This document shows positions 38,554 through 45,696 of a stretch of 49,503 nucleotides of DNA, piece by piece. The notes below the pieces were generated by a model. That model was given only the letters and a program-made list of their open reading frames with translations, did not search any database and had not been told where the DNA came from. Numbering within the stretch: the stretch's first letter is position 1; each line of letters begins with the position of its first letter. Location of the stretch: IMG/VR virus record IMGVR_UViG_3300027968_000004, positions 1-49,503 of that record; one strand, given 5' to 3'. Source of the DNA: a virus. Position numbers and translations under genes: made by a program.

Positions 38554-38818
38554 AGAACTGCTCAATGAGCCATCCAAATGGACAAAAGGCACTTGGGCAA
38601 GAAACGAAAAAGGAGAACCTGTGTACGAAAGTGATTGTCATGCGGTGTGCTGGTGTCTTATCGGTGCAATTAGAAAGTGCTATGGATCGGAAGAGACCGA
38701 AGAGATATTAAAAAAAGTTAGATCAGCTTTGAAAGTTCAATCAATTTCTGATTGGCAAGATCGCCCAGAAAGAAACTTTTATGAAATTCAAAAACTTGCT
38801 GTTGACTTAGACATTTAG
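38543..38818 (+). CDS. DUF6197-like small protein
   Basis: 91 residues. The pattern W.KGTWARNEKGEPV then A.CWCLIGAIRKCYG follows DUF6197-type proteins, which have a W.xGxxAxDxxG start and a wCxxGAlxra core. Function of the family is unknown, though it is common in phages and actinobacteria. Overlaps the previous gene by 11 bp, with GGAGG upstream. Confidence 0.65.
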   Translation: MKVKELLNEPSKWTKGTWARNEKGEPVYESDCHAVCWCLIGAIRKCYGSEETEEILKKVRSALKVQSISDWQDRPERNFYEIQKLAVDLDI

Positions 38819-38828
38819 AAATTAGGGG

Positions 38829-38847
38829 CCGCGCATCCTACACGCGG
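38829..38847. other. CCGCG/CGCGG intercistronic hairpin, copy 2
   Basis: GGGGCCGCGCATCC then CACGCGG, before the paralogue B gene. Copy 1 is at 32416 and it precedes the run leading to paralogue A, so hairpin and gene were perhaps duplicated together. Confidence 0.6.
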
Positions 38848-38863
38848 AGAAGGGAGGAACGCC

Positions 38864-39088
38864 ATGAGCAGGTATTTGCCAAAATGCGTCACCGTTTTCT
38901 GGGACAACGGCCGTTACGTGGCCGTCCATTGGGAAACCAGCAGAATCTGCAAGCACGTGACCGATGACTTGAAACCCTCTAATCTAGTCATCGGACAGGG
39001 GAATACACGTACGGAAGCCATTAGAGATGCACGTGACTATTTTGATTTTGATGCTCGTTTAGAGCGCACAAAGGAGGAAACAAAATGA
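38864..39088 (+). CDS. Small early protein, paralogue B
   Basis: 74 residues, with RYLPKCVTVFWDNGRYVAVHWETS identical to the 32934 gene, then divergence with loss of the second Cys pair, and an acidic Lys-rich tail (RLERTKEETK). GGAGG upstream. Its stop overlaps the lipoprotein start (ATGA). Confidence 0.75.
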   Translation: MSRYLPKCVTVFWDNGRYVAVHWETSRICKHVTDDLKPSNLVIGQGNTRTEAIRDARDYFDFDARLERTKEETK

Positions 39089-40032
39089 AGAAAACACTAA
39101 TAATTATAGCTTTAGCTACCACACTTTTATTGGGCGCTTGCGGCGGAAGCAACATAAACAGACCGCCCAATCAACCACAACCCAAGCCCCAGCCGTTAGT
39201 AGACCCCAGCGGCAATTGGAGTTGGACTTTTGGCACAGCCCCGCTCACATTCAAATTGGGAATGGCGTTACAGCAGTCTGGCAGCACGGTTACCCTCGCC
39301 AGCTATATTTTCGACGCTAGCGGCGAAACCGTCGAACAGCCTTCGTCTAATTGGAGCTGCCCCGCTGCGCTAACGCTTGGGTTCCAGAACGGCACGGTTG
39401 CTAACACGGATCAATTTAGCGCAGTTGTGACATTTGGCGTTCCTCAAGCTGGACCTATAGGCGGCCCTATCACAGTAACCAATCTCGGTAGTATTACAAT
39501 CACAGCTACCCTAAATTCTACCGGCACAACGATGACGGGCACTTATAGCGGCGCGCCATCTTGTACCGGCCTTCCTGCCACAGGGGCGTTTTCTGGAATC
39601 GCTGTGCCCTCTGTGACCGGAACGTGGTCGGTGACGCTAACCCAGTGCAATCCTGATCCGACCGGTGTTTGCACGCCGATTAATGGAGCCACTCCAGCAA
39701 CCATGACGTGGACGTTGCAACAGTTTTTGTCTCCGTTAGGGGCTACGGGGACATGGACAGCTTCCGGTATTCCTGCTCTTGGCGACAGCGGCAGCGCCAG
39801 CAGTGGAACGTCTATTGGCTATAACCACATAACCATTGGCCCAGGCGGCCTTAGCGGGGTGGATTTTGGTCTTCTATTCCAGACCACCAGCCCAGGGGCG
39901 AACCTTGGCATCGCTCTGTGCCAAGGAACTCTCGATCAAAACGGCGGTTATTCGGGGCTTTTGACGGTGTACGGGCTTAGCTATACGCCCGTTGCCTATT
40001 ATCTTTTAACCGCTGCACATCCTATATCCTAA
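39085..40032 (+). CDS. Lipoprotein of early arm
   Basis: 315 residues with a lipoprotein signal: KK, hydrophobic LIIIALATTLLLGAC, Cys19 in LLGAC followed by Gly. A Pro/Gln-rich linker leads to beta-rich sequence with GNWSWTFG and GTWSVTL segments and Cys pairs (NWSC, APSC, LTQCNPDPTGVC). It looks like surface lipoproteins of Acidobacteriota. A phage-encoded lipoprotein in an early operon suggests superinfection exclusion or lysogenic conversion. AAAGGAGG upstream. Confidence 0.75.
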   Translation: MKKTLIIIALATTLLLGACGGSNINRPPNQPQPKPQPLVDPSGNWSWTFGTAPLTFKLGMALQQSGSTVTLASYIFDASGETVEQPSSNWSCPAALTLGFQNGTVANTDQFSAVVTFGVPQAGPIGGPITVTNLGSITITATLNSTGTTMTGTYSGAPSCTGLPATGAFSGIAVPSVTGTWSVTLTQCNPDPTGVCTPINGATPATMTWTLQQFLSPLGATGTWTASGIPALGDSGSASSGTSIGYNHITIGPGGLSGVDFGLLFQTTSPGANLGIALCQGTLDQNGGYSGLLTVYGLSYTPVAYYLLTAAHPIS

Positions 40033-40043
40033 TAAAACGGGGG

Positions 40044-40064
40044 CCGCGCATCCGACCAACGCGG
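40044..40064. other. CCGCG/CGCGG intercistronic hairpin, copy 3
   Basis: GGGGCCGCGCATCCG then CAACGCGG, after the lipoprotein stop. Nearly the same sequence as copies at 32416 and 38829. Confidence 0.6.
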
Positions 40065-40087
40065 GAGAAAAGAGAAAGGAGAAAAAC

Positions 40088-40741
40088 ATGGAGCACAACA
40101 CAACAAATCCACAATTTGAATTTTACCCTCCACAAAAACATTGTATAATCGAGGGAGGGCACATTCTTTTTGTTGAGACAGAATACGATCCTGATTCCCC
40201 AAATCCTTTGGAAGAGGATGAAGGATTGGGGCAAATCCGCTCTTTCAATCCTCGGCACATAAATTACATTAACCTTAAAAAAATCAACACCGTTGTCACT
40301 GAAAATCTTGATGCCGTCCAGCTGTCATACTATGAGCACGACCGCTGCCTTTGGTTTGTTGCCGGAACACGCACCCCACCCGGAGTTGAATTCCAATGGG
40401 ACGGCGTACGGTTCGCCGGCATCTGGTTTCCAACCGAGGCCACAATTCAAGAATACGAGGCTTCTCAAACGGATAAAACACGGCAGCAATGGATGATCGA
40501 AAGAGCAAAAGAAGCATGTAAAATTTACACAGCTTGGTTAAATGGTGAAGTATATGCATATTCTGTACACCTTTTTCCGATAAAGAAAACGGAACGAGGA
40601 CAGCTATATGACAGACGCGAAGATTATAGATTCGACCAGCCGCTCTTCGAGGAATACGCTGGAGATTTTATTGATTTTGATCAATTTGAAGCAGAGGTTA
40701 ACGCGGCAATAAACCGCGCATTGTCTAAAATTAAACCATAA
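40088..40741 (+). CDS. Unknown early protein
   Basis: 217 residues, acidic and aromatic (NPQFEFYPPQKHCIIEGGHILFVETEYDPDSPNP; DYRFDQPLFEEYAGDFIDFDQFE). The middle has a helical segment (MIERAKEACKIYTAWLNGEVYAYSV). A GTAAAATTTAC palindrome at 40517 lies inside the coding sequence. AAAGGAG upstream. No family recognised. Confidence 0.65.
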   Translation: MEHNTTNPQFEFYPPQKHCIIEGGHILFVETEYDPDSPNPLEEDEGLGQIRSFNPRHINYINLKKINTVVTENLDAVQLSYYEHDRCLWFVAGTRTPPGVEFQWDGVRFAGIWFPTEATIQEYEASQTDKTRQQWMIERAKEACKIYTAWLNGEVYAYSVHLFPIKKTERGQLYDRREDYRFDQPLFEEYAGDFIDFDQFEAEVNAAINRALSKIKP

Positions 40742-40751
40742 AGGAGTGAAT

Positions 40752-41084
40752 ATGGCCAGATTTTCAAAAAAGCAATACCAAATGGTTGCCGGTGCTCTGG
40801 CAAGCGCATACAAGCAGCTGCCCGACAGCCACTCATTTATGAAAGTAATTACTGAACTCTCAAAAATGTTTCAGAAAGACAACCCTGCTTTCCAACCAGA
40901 TCGTTTTGAAGCTGCGGCGCTCGGAAAGGTTTCTGCCAATTCGCGCCCGCTATTCGATAAAAGAATTCAAGAAAATTCTGAACAGCCCAAAGGGTGCTCA
41001 ACAAAAATCATTAGCCCCAGCGGGCTGCGATTGGATTTAGGAGATATTACTTCGATTCCCATGAGGAGGAAATATGGCTTATAG
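40752..41084 (+). CDS. Small phage protein
   Basis: 110 residues from ATG 40752 (AAGGAG 5 bp upstream), rather than the GTG inside that site. FSKKQYQMVAGALASAYKQLPDS...FQPDRFEAAAL follows a common uncharacterised phage pattern of a short helical protein that begins with an F.K..Y..IA helix. Its end overlaps the next gene by 11 bp. Confidence 0.65.
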   Translation: MARFSKKQYQMVAGALASAYKQLPDSHSFMKVITELSKMFQKDNPAFQPDRFEAAALGKVSANSRPLFDKRIQENSEQPKGCSTKIISPSGLRLDLGDITSIPMRRKYGL

Positions 41085-41349
41085 ATTTAGAGAGGCTCTA
41101 GCAATTCAGGAAGGCGCTTGCAATCCCAGCGGAATTGCCTATGCAATTATCGAAGCGTGCAAAGAAGCACGTCATGAAGATCGTAATCCAACAGAAGATG
41201 TGGCGGTACGCCTAATGGTGCATCAACTCGCTTACATCTGTAACATCGCTGTTTTCGATACCAACAGTGAAGCATATGATGCAGCCATAAAAGAATGCCT
41301 TGAAAGACAGGCGGCCGAGGATGTCAAAAAACCACCCAAAAATCCTTAG
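41074..41349 (+). CDS. Small helical protein
   Basis: 91 residues, helical (FREALAIQEGACNPSGIAYAIIEACKEA; MVHQLAYICNIAVF). GAGGAGG upstream. Resembles small uncharacterised phage proteins with an EGACNP...I..A motif. Function unknown. Confidence 0.65.
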   Translation: MAYRFREALAIQEGACNPSGIAYAIIEACKEARHEDRNPTEDVAVRLMVHQLAYICNIAVFDTNSEAYDAAIKECLERQAAEDVKKPPKNP

Positions 41350-41398
41350 CACAATCAAAATTTCATAAAAACACGATATAATTACGAAGGGAGGAACT

Positions 41399-41521
41399 AT
41401 GTCTTTTTTATTTACAATCCAGCTCGCGTTAATCGTATTTCAGGTATTTTTCCTCGCGGCCATACTTCTTTTTCTAGTTTATTGCCACGACCAAGACGAG
41501 AAAAAAATATCAACGGAATAG
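41399..41521 (+). CDS. Single-pass membrane peptide
   Basis: 40 residues: SFLFTIQLALIVFQVFFLAAILLFLVYCH then DQDEKKISTE. One transmembrane helix with a charged end. GGGAGG upstream supports translation. TATAAT at 41377-41382 just upstream may be a -10 element, though no good -35 is visible. It could be a small exclusion or lysis-timing protein. Confidence 0.6.
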   Translation: MSFLFTIQLALIVFQVFFLAAILLFLVYCHDQDEKKISTE

Positions 41522-41536
41522 GCAGGAGGATGAATA

Positions 41537-42445
41537 ATGACATTTAGAGACTATGCCGCCACTTGGCAAACAACCGTGTTGCCCTTAAAGGCGGAGGCCA
41601 GCCAGGTCACAATGCGCCACCACCTACAGAAACATCTTCTGCCGGCTTTCGGCGCGCATAATCTAGAAGAGCTCACAAATGGAGCCGTACAGGAATGGAT
41701 TACGCTCCTTGCCAACAGCCACGCACCCAAAACCGTAAAGAATCTTTGGGCCACACTACGCCTGATTTTGAAGTCTGCACACCGGGATGACCTGATTACA
41801 CGCATCCCTGAGCCAGCGTTGCCGCGTGTTCGCAACAATCGGCAGGCGTGGTATACACTTTCTGAATTACGCCGCGTGCTCGAAGCCGCAGAAGCCGCGA
41901 AACCGCTGGTGTGGCTTCTAGCCGAAACGGGCCTCCGCGTCGGAGAAGTTCTGGGTTTGACTAAAGACGCTGTAGACTTTCAAGAGCGCACCCTGACCGT
42001 TCGACAGAGTGTGTATAAGGGAAAAGTCCAAGCCACAAAAACCCAGGCATCTGATAGAATTCTCAGCATTTCTCCACAACTGGCGGTACTGTTATCAGAA
42101 CAGAGCCAGCGCAGCGCACAATTCCTTTTTGGTTCCCGAGGGGGGAGCCGGCCAGCGTGCCCAGACACACTGGGGGATTTCCTTTATGATATTCATTTAG
42201 CAGCAGCAGTAGATTGGAAAGGAATTCATGCCTATCGCCACGCCAATCGCTCGCTTATGGCCCGACTGGGGATTCCCGATCACATTGCGGAGTACCGCAT
42301 GGGTCATGCGCCGCAGGGTATCCGAGGGGTGTATCTCCATATTCAGCCGGGCGCAGACCGCGAGGCTGCCATCCGCATTGCGGACGCCTTAGGTCGTCGA
42401 AATCACACGAAAGAAGAGAAGGATGCCTTATGGGGAGAGAGATAA
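41537..42445 (+). CDS. int: Tyrosine recombinase / integrase
   Basis: 302 residues. The SAM-like N-terminal domain (residues ~1-90, TMRHHLQKHLLPAFG...) and the catalytic domain hold all the expected residues: Arg134 in ETGLRVGEV, Lys168 in ATKTQ, His231-x2-Arg234 in HAYRHANRS, His257 in MGHA, and nucleophile Tyr266 in GVYLHI. It would integrate and excise the phage at an att site. No attachment site core can be recognised without host sequence, and no excisionase is obvious. The short N-terminus lacks an arm-binding domain, which suggests a simple integrase. Confidence 0.9.
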   Translation: MTFRDYAATWQTTVLPLKAEASQVTMRHHLQKHLLPAFGAHNLEELTNGAVQEWITLLANSHAPKTVKNLWATLRLILKSAHRDDLITRIPEPALPRVRNNRQAWYTLSELRRVLEAAEAAKPLVWLLAETGLRVGEVLGLTKDAVDFQERTLTVRQSVYKGKVQATKTQASDRILSISPQLAVLLSEQSQRSAQFLFGSRGGSRPACPDTLGDFLYDIHLAAAVDWKGIHAYRHANRSLMARLGIPDHIAEYRMGHAPQGIRGVYLHIQPGADREAAIRIADALGRRNHTKEEKDALWGER

Positions 42446-42573
42446 CCCACAACGGCAACTCAATTACTGGCGCCCATGCAGTTAAAAAAGAAAGCGCCGT
42501 ACAAGACTGGAACGTCACCTCTTATCTCATTAGGTACTTGACAACACACGAAGCGCGATGCTACTGTCCTTGA
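42430..42573 (+). CDS. Possible very small protein
   Basis: 47 residues from ATG 42430 (AAGGA 8 bp upstream), overlapping the integrase end. No recognisable features apart from a Cys-x-Cys near the end (ARCYCP). The promoter candidate lies inside its last codons, so it may be non-coding. Confidence 0.3.
   Translation: MGREITHNGNSITGAHAVKKESAVQDWNVTSYLIRYLTTHEARCYCP
42538..42567 (+). promoter_or_regulatory. Sigma70-like promoter candidate
   Basis: TTGACA (42538-42543), 18-bp spacer, TACTGT (42562-42567). A perfect -35 with an acceptable -10, placed 38 bp before the ATPase gene. It would drive the replication cluster independently of the integrase. Confidence 0.5.
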
Positions 42574-42604
42574 AGAGGGGCATTCTCTTTTTGAGGACAA
42601 AATA

Positions 42605-44167
42605 ATGAGCCTAAGCTACGATGTTTCCAATACACCAAACGCCGGGCGTCTTATAGAATCTCTCCGTTACCTCGGCTACGGCAACTATGAGGCCTTGGCC
42701 GACATTATCGATAACTCCATTGATGCCGGAGCGCACCACATCAGCATCCGCATTGCTTCCCGTCAAGGCGAAATAGAAATTACGATTGCAGACGATGGTT
42801 GCGGCATGGATCGAGAAACCCTAGACCAAGCCATGCGCCTGGGTTCGCTGACCGAGCGCTCCATCGAGGCCGATCTAGGCAAGTTCGGAATGGGATTAGT
42901 AACCGCCAGTCTCTCAATGGCGCGCCACTGCCACGTAATCACCCGCAGCGCCCGGGGTGAGCTTTGGTCGAGCGCTTGGGACGTGGATCATATTGTACGA
43001 ACCAACACTTTTTCTAAGCACCTGGATCGTGCAACAACTGCTGAGCGCAAACTCTTCCGCGAGTTACTGCCCAAAGCGAAAAGCGGCACGATCATCCGGC
43101 TCACAAAAGTAGACAACCTCAGCAATCGAAATACAACAGTATTCGCTGCAACCTTGTCTGAACACCTGGGCCGGGTACACCGTTATTTCATTAAAGAGGG
43201 AGTTCAAATCAACATCAATGACAAGCCCGTCAACGTCATCGACCCCCTCCAGTTAGACGACAAGGGCACGCAAATTGTTGTGGACGATACTATTTCCTTT
43301 CGTCTAGACGGGCAAGAACACCCCATCCGAATCCGAGTAGTCCTTCTCCCCGACGAACCTCTGCACGCTTTGGACGTGGCTAAGTCTATGAAAGCCCAGG
43401 GCTTTTATGTGCTACGAAATAAACGGGAAATCGCCAATGCCGTAACCCTTGGCTTCTTCACAAAACACCCCGACTTTAACCGAATGCGCGGCGAGATATT
43501 CTTTACCGGGGCGCTGGATCGCCAGATGGGGATTGAATTTACCAAACGCCAAGTCAATCTGAGTGAAGAGCTATCTGAAGAGCTGGGCAAGATTTTAATT
43601 CCGACCTGCCGTACCATAAAGCGGGGGGAATCGACACGAAGAATCGAGGCCGATACTGCCGCTAAGGAACAACATACTCGCGCGGCCAAAGCCATAGCCG
43701 AAAAATCCAAAGTGCTGCTGCGCCCGCAGCCGGCCCCGCCGACAGAGGCCGAAGAAAGAGAAAAAGAAAGACAAAGAGAAAAAAGCGGCGCCGGAAGTGA
43801 AGCACAACCCGCAGCAAAAAGTCAAAAAGCGACCCTTCGGGAACGAGAGGCGGCCATAGCCGGTGCGGAAAAACAGCAAACCACCATAGAGTTCCGGGAA
43901 GAACATCTAGGCCCCACGGGGCAGCTCTATGAAGCGGACCTGCAGGGAAGAAAAGTTGTTGTCCGCTATAACATTGAACATCCCGCCTATGCTCGGCTGG
44001 TGTCTGAAAATCTTGATTCACCCCGGCTGGTGAGTGCCATTGATTTCTTGCTTTATTCAATGGCCGCTGCCGAGTTACGGGTGGGGGCGGAGTCAGAAAC
44101 CGCCAATGAAACGTTGGCGAATTTCAAAGGAGTAATGTCCGCCAACCTACGGACATTACTTAGTTAA
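42605..44167 (+). CDS. MORC/Hsp90-type GHKL ATPase
   Basis: 520 residues. The ATP-binding Bergerat fold is complete: ADIIDNSIDAG with Asn37 (N box), IADDGCGM with Asp63 (G1 box), and LGKFGMGL at 91-98 (G2 box and ATP lid). A transducer-like domain follows with GTIIRLTKVD and a conserved-type basic FTKRQ. Residues ~345-440 are charged coiled coil or linker (EEREKERQREKS). The C-terminal ~80 residues form a separate domain (RKVVVRYNIEHPAYARL). Prokaryotic relatives occur with restriction-like and chromatin-like systems. In a phage it may act in DNA packaging, replication or counter-defence. Confidence 0.8.
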   Translation: MSLSYDVSNTPNAGRLIESLRYLGYGNYEALADIIDNSIDAGAHHISIRIASRQGEIEITIADDGCGMDRETLDQAMRLGSLTERSIEADLGKFGMGLVTASLSMARHCHVITRSARGELWSSAWDVDHIVRTNTFSKHLDRATTAERKLFRELLPKAKSGTIIRLTKVDNLSNRNTTVFAATLSEHLGRVHRYFIKEGVQININDKPVNVIDPLQLDDKGTQIVVDDTISFRLDGQEHPIRIRVVLLPDEPLHALDVAKSMKAQGFYVLRNKREIANAVTLGFFTKHPDFNRMRGEIFFTGALDRQMGIEFTKRQVNLSEELSEELGKILIPTCRTIKRGESTRRIEADTAAKEQHTRAAKAIAEKSKVLLRPQPAPPTEAEEREKERQREKSGAGSEAQPAAKSQKATLREREAAIAGAEKQQTTIEFREEHLGPTGQLYEADLQGRKVVVRYNIEHPAYARLVSENLDSPRLVSAIDFLLYSMAAAELRVGAESETANETLANFKGVMSANLRTLLS

Positions 44168-44198
44168 GAAGAAGAGAAGCAGAAAGGAGGACAGAAAG

Positions 44199-44435
44199 AT
44201 GGAACAGGTAAGGAGCTATCACGTGCTAATTCGTGCAAAACACGATTCAACAATCCTCGAAGCCCCGATGTGGTTTCCAAGCCCAGAGGAGGCCGAGGAA
44301 TTCGGAAAGGAAGCTATCCGCGTTTTGAGCTGGTTTATTGAGCTTGATGCGTGGAAAATCACGTCCACTGATCAAGCCCCAACCCATACTTTTCACGAAG
44401 GCAATCTTTTAGTATTACAGAAAGGAGTGCAGTAG
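44199..44435 (+). CDS. Small protein of the replication cluster
   Basis: 78 residues (SYHVLIRAKHDSTILEAPMWFPSPEEAEEFGKEAIRVLSWFIELDAWKI). A strand-helix-strand fold like a small beta-grasp domain. AAAGGAGG upstream. Its stop overlaps the GTG start of the next gene. No family recognised. Confidence 0.65.
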   Translation: MEQVRSYHVLIRAKHDSTILEAPMWFPSPEEAEEFGKEAIRVLSWFIELDAWKITSTDQAPTHTFHEGNLLVLQKGVQ

Positions 44436-45328
44436 TGCCAAAACAAACCGAAGAATTAAGCCGAGAATATAAGGGTCGAACAATTCGCCTTAACCCAACG
44501 ACGCTCAGATTTGAGATTGCCGGCGAGGGGGTTGAGGAATCGGTTTCACTAGATTCCCTAGCCGAAGCCGAGGCGTACATTGACAACATTGAGCGCCGGG
44601 CCATCAACGAAATCCGCAAACAATTTGAACCCATAAGGCTGATCGATGAGATGGGGGTTGAGCATGTTCTCAAAGGTTTACACATACGAACCCTAAGGCC
44701 ACTGCTCGAGCCACCCCTCAACTACCCATCGGCCTTGTATGTTGCCACGCCAGAGGTACGACAACGGATTCAGGAACTCTTGGACTGGCGTCAGAAAGTT
44801 CAAGCAATAACCCAAGAACTAGAGGCTGCGCTTATCCGTTTTCCGGATAGAGATAGCTCGCTTAGCTATGTCGAGCAACTACTAATGCTCACTTCGTCGG
44901 TCCAAAAGGCCGTTCAAGAGGCACAAACTCTCAAAACAACGAGATATATGAGCACTAAACAACAGCGCGCCACCCGGCATTTTCCACACAAACCTTTCGC
45001 TTTTTATTCCTTCGTTATATCGTTATTGCGCGAAGAGGAAACCTTCAGGACCCCCCTTACAATCCCGTTTGGCGCAGACATCTGCAAAAGAAAGGACACA
45101 AATATCGCAGGATCGGGACGCCGGACGGCGTCCGTGCCGCCACCGATTCCAAGCCCCAAGCCAAGGTCGATTTTTTCAACCTTGGCATTAGCTGCCTGGC
45201 CCAACCCCAGGGGAACCACAACCAGGTCGCCCTCACGAATCTCGTTCCCAAATGCATCTTTTACCACACAAACCTCCAGCGGGAAAGCTTCCCTGTATTC
45301 ACTATACATCAAAAATAAGCCTGGCTGA
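44435..45328 (+). CDS. Unknown protein whose C-terminal third reads through an antisense gene
   Basis: 297 codons from GTG 44435 (AAAGGAG 7 bp upstream). Residues 1-~170 look like a real helical protein (KGRTIRLNPTTLRFEIAGEG; QELLDWRQKVQAITQELEAAL). From about residue 175 the sequence becomes Ser/Pro/Thr-rich and unstructured (RTASVPPPIPSPKPRS), the usual look of an antisense frame. There the opposite strand carries a more convincing protein (45004-45309). The original stop may have been lost, or the C-terminus may be genuinely disordered. Confidence 0.55.
   Translation: MPKQTEELSREYKGRTIRLNPTTLRFEIAGEGVEESVSLDSLAEAEAYIDNIERRAINEIRKQFEPIRLIDEMGVEHVLKGLHIRTLRPLLEPPLNYPSALYVATPEVRQRIQELLDWRQKVQAITQELEAALIRFPDRDSSLSYVEQLLMLTSSVQKAVQEAQTLKTTRYMSTKQQRATRHFPHKPFAFYSFVISLLREEETFRTPLTIPFGADICKRKDTNIAGSGRRTASVPPPIPSPKPRSIFSTLALAAWPNPRGTTTRSPSRISFPNASFTTQTSSGKASLYSLYIKNKPG
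45004..45309 (-). CDS. Small protein antisense to the preceding gene
   Basis: 101 residues from ATG 45309. VVKDAFGNEIREGDLVVVPLGLGQAANAKVEKIDLG resembles small phage barrel proteins with a D.(F/L)GN.I..GD.V motif, and continues with strands IFVSFLLQMS and RGVLKVSS. It is convergent with, and fully inside, the 44435-45328 frame. The ribosome-binding site is poor (AGG, 11 bp). On sequence quality this strand looks like the true coding one in the region. Confidence 0.5.
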   Translation of the reverse strand: MYSEYREAFPLEVCVVKDAFGNEIREGDLVVVPLGLGQAANAKVEKIDLGLGLGIGGGTDAVRRPDPAIFVSFLLQMSAPNGIVRGVLKVSSSRNNDITKE

Positions 45329-45405
45329 CTGTTGCAAAAAAATATTTTTCTTCACGGTCAGAAAGCTGAATTTTTATGTGAGAATATACTAGGAGGCTAT
45401 TGCTT

Positions 45406-45696
45406 ATGGATGACGTAATGAGTTTCGAGGAGATTGCGGAAAAATTAAACATGTCAGTGGAGGAGGTGATAGAAGTATATAATACCGCAATGTACAAAAT
45501 CCGCATGAAGCTCTCAAAGGGAAGGCATATCTGCTGGAAGTACGACAACGGAACTAAGAAAGAAATCTTCCGGGTAACCGGACTTTCGCCATTGGGGGAA
45601 GCTCTACGCAGTCACTTGGATAATCTGATGGCTGAAGGCAGACGCCCGGCGGTTACACGAATCATTCGGTTTGAAGATAACCTAAAGGATGAATAA
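45406..45696 (+). CDS. Sigma-region-4-like HTH protein
   Basis: 96 residues from ATG 45406 (AGGAGG 9 bp upstream). MSFEEIAEKLNMSVEEVIEVYNTAMYKIRMKL is a sigma70 region 4-type helix-turn-helix. The rest is basic and has no region 2, so it is not a complete sigma factor. It could recruit or redirect RNA polymerase, or bind DNA near the polymerase gene. Its stop overlaps the polymerase ATG (TAATG), so the two are co-translated. Confidence 0.65.
   Translation: MDDVMSFEEIAEKLNMSVEEVIEVYNTAMYKIRMKLSKGRHICWKYDNGTKKEIFRVTGLSPLGEALRSHLDNLMAEGRRPAVTRIIRFEDNLKDE

Noticed and set aside
42446-42604. Phage attachment site beside the integrase
   Set aside because: No distinctive repeat or tRNA-like core is visible, and without host sequence it cannot be located.
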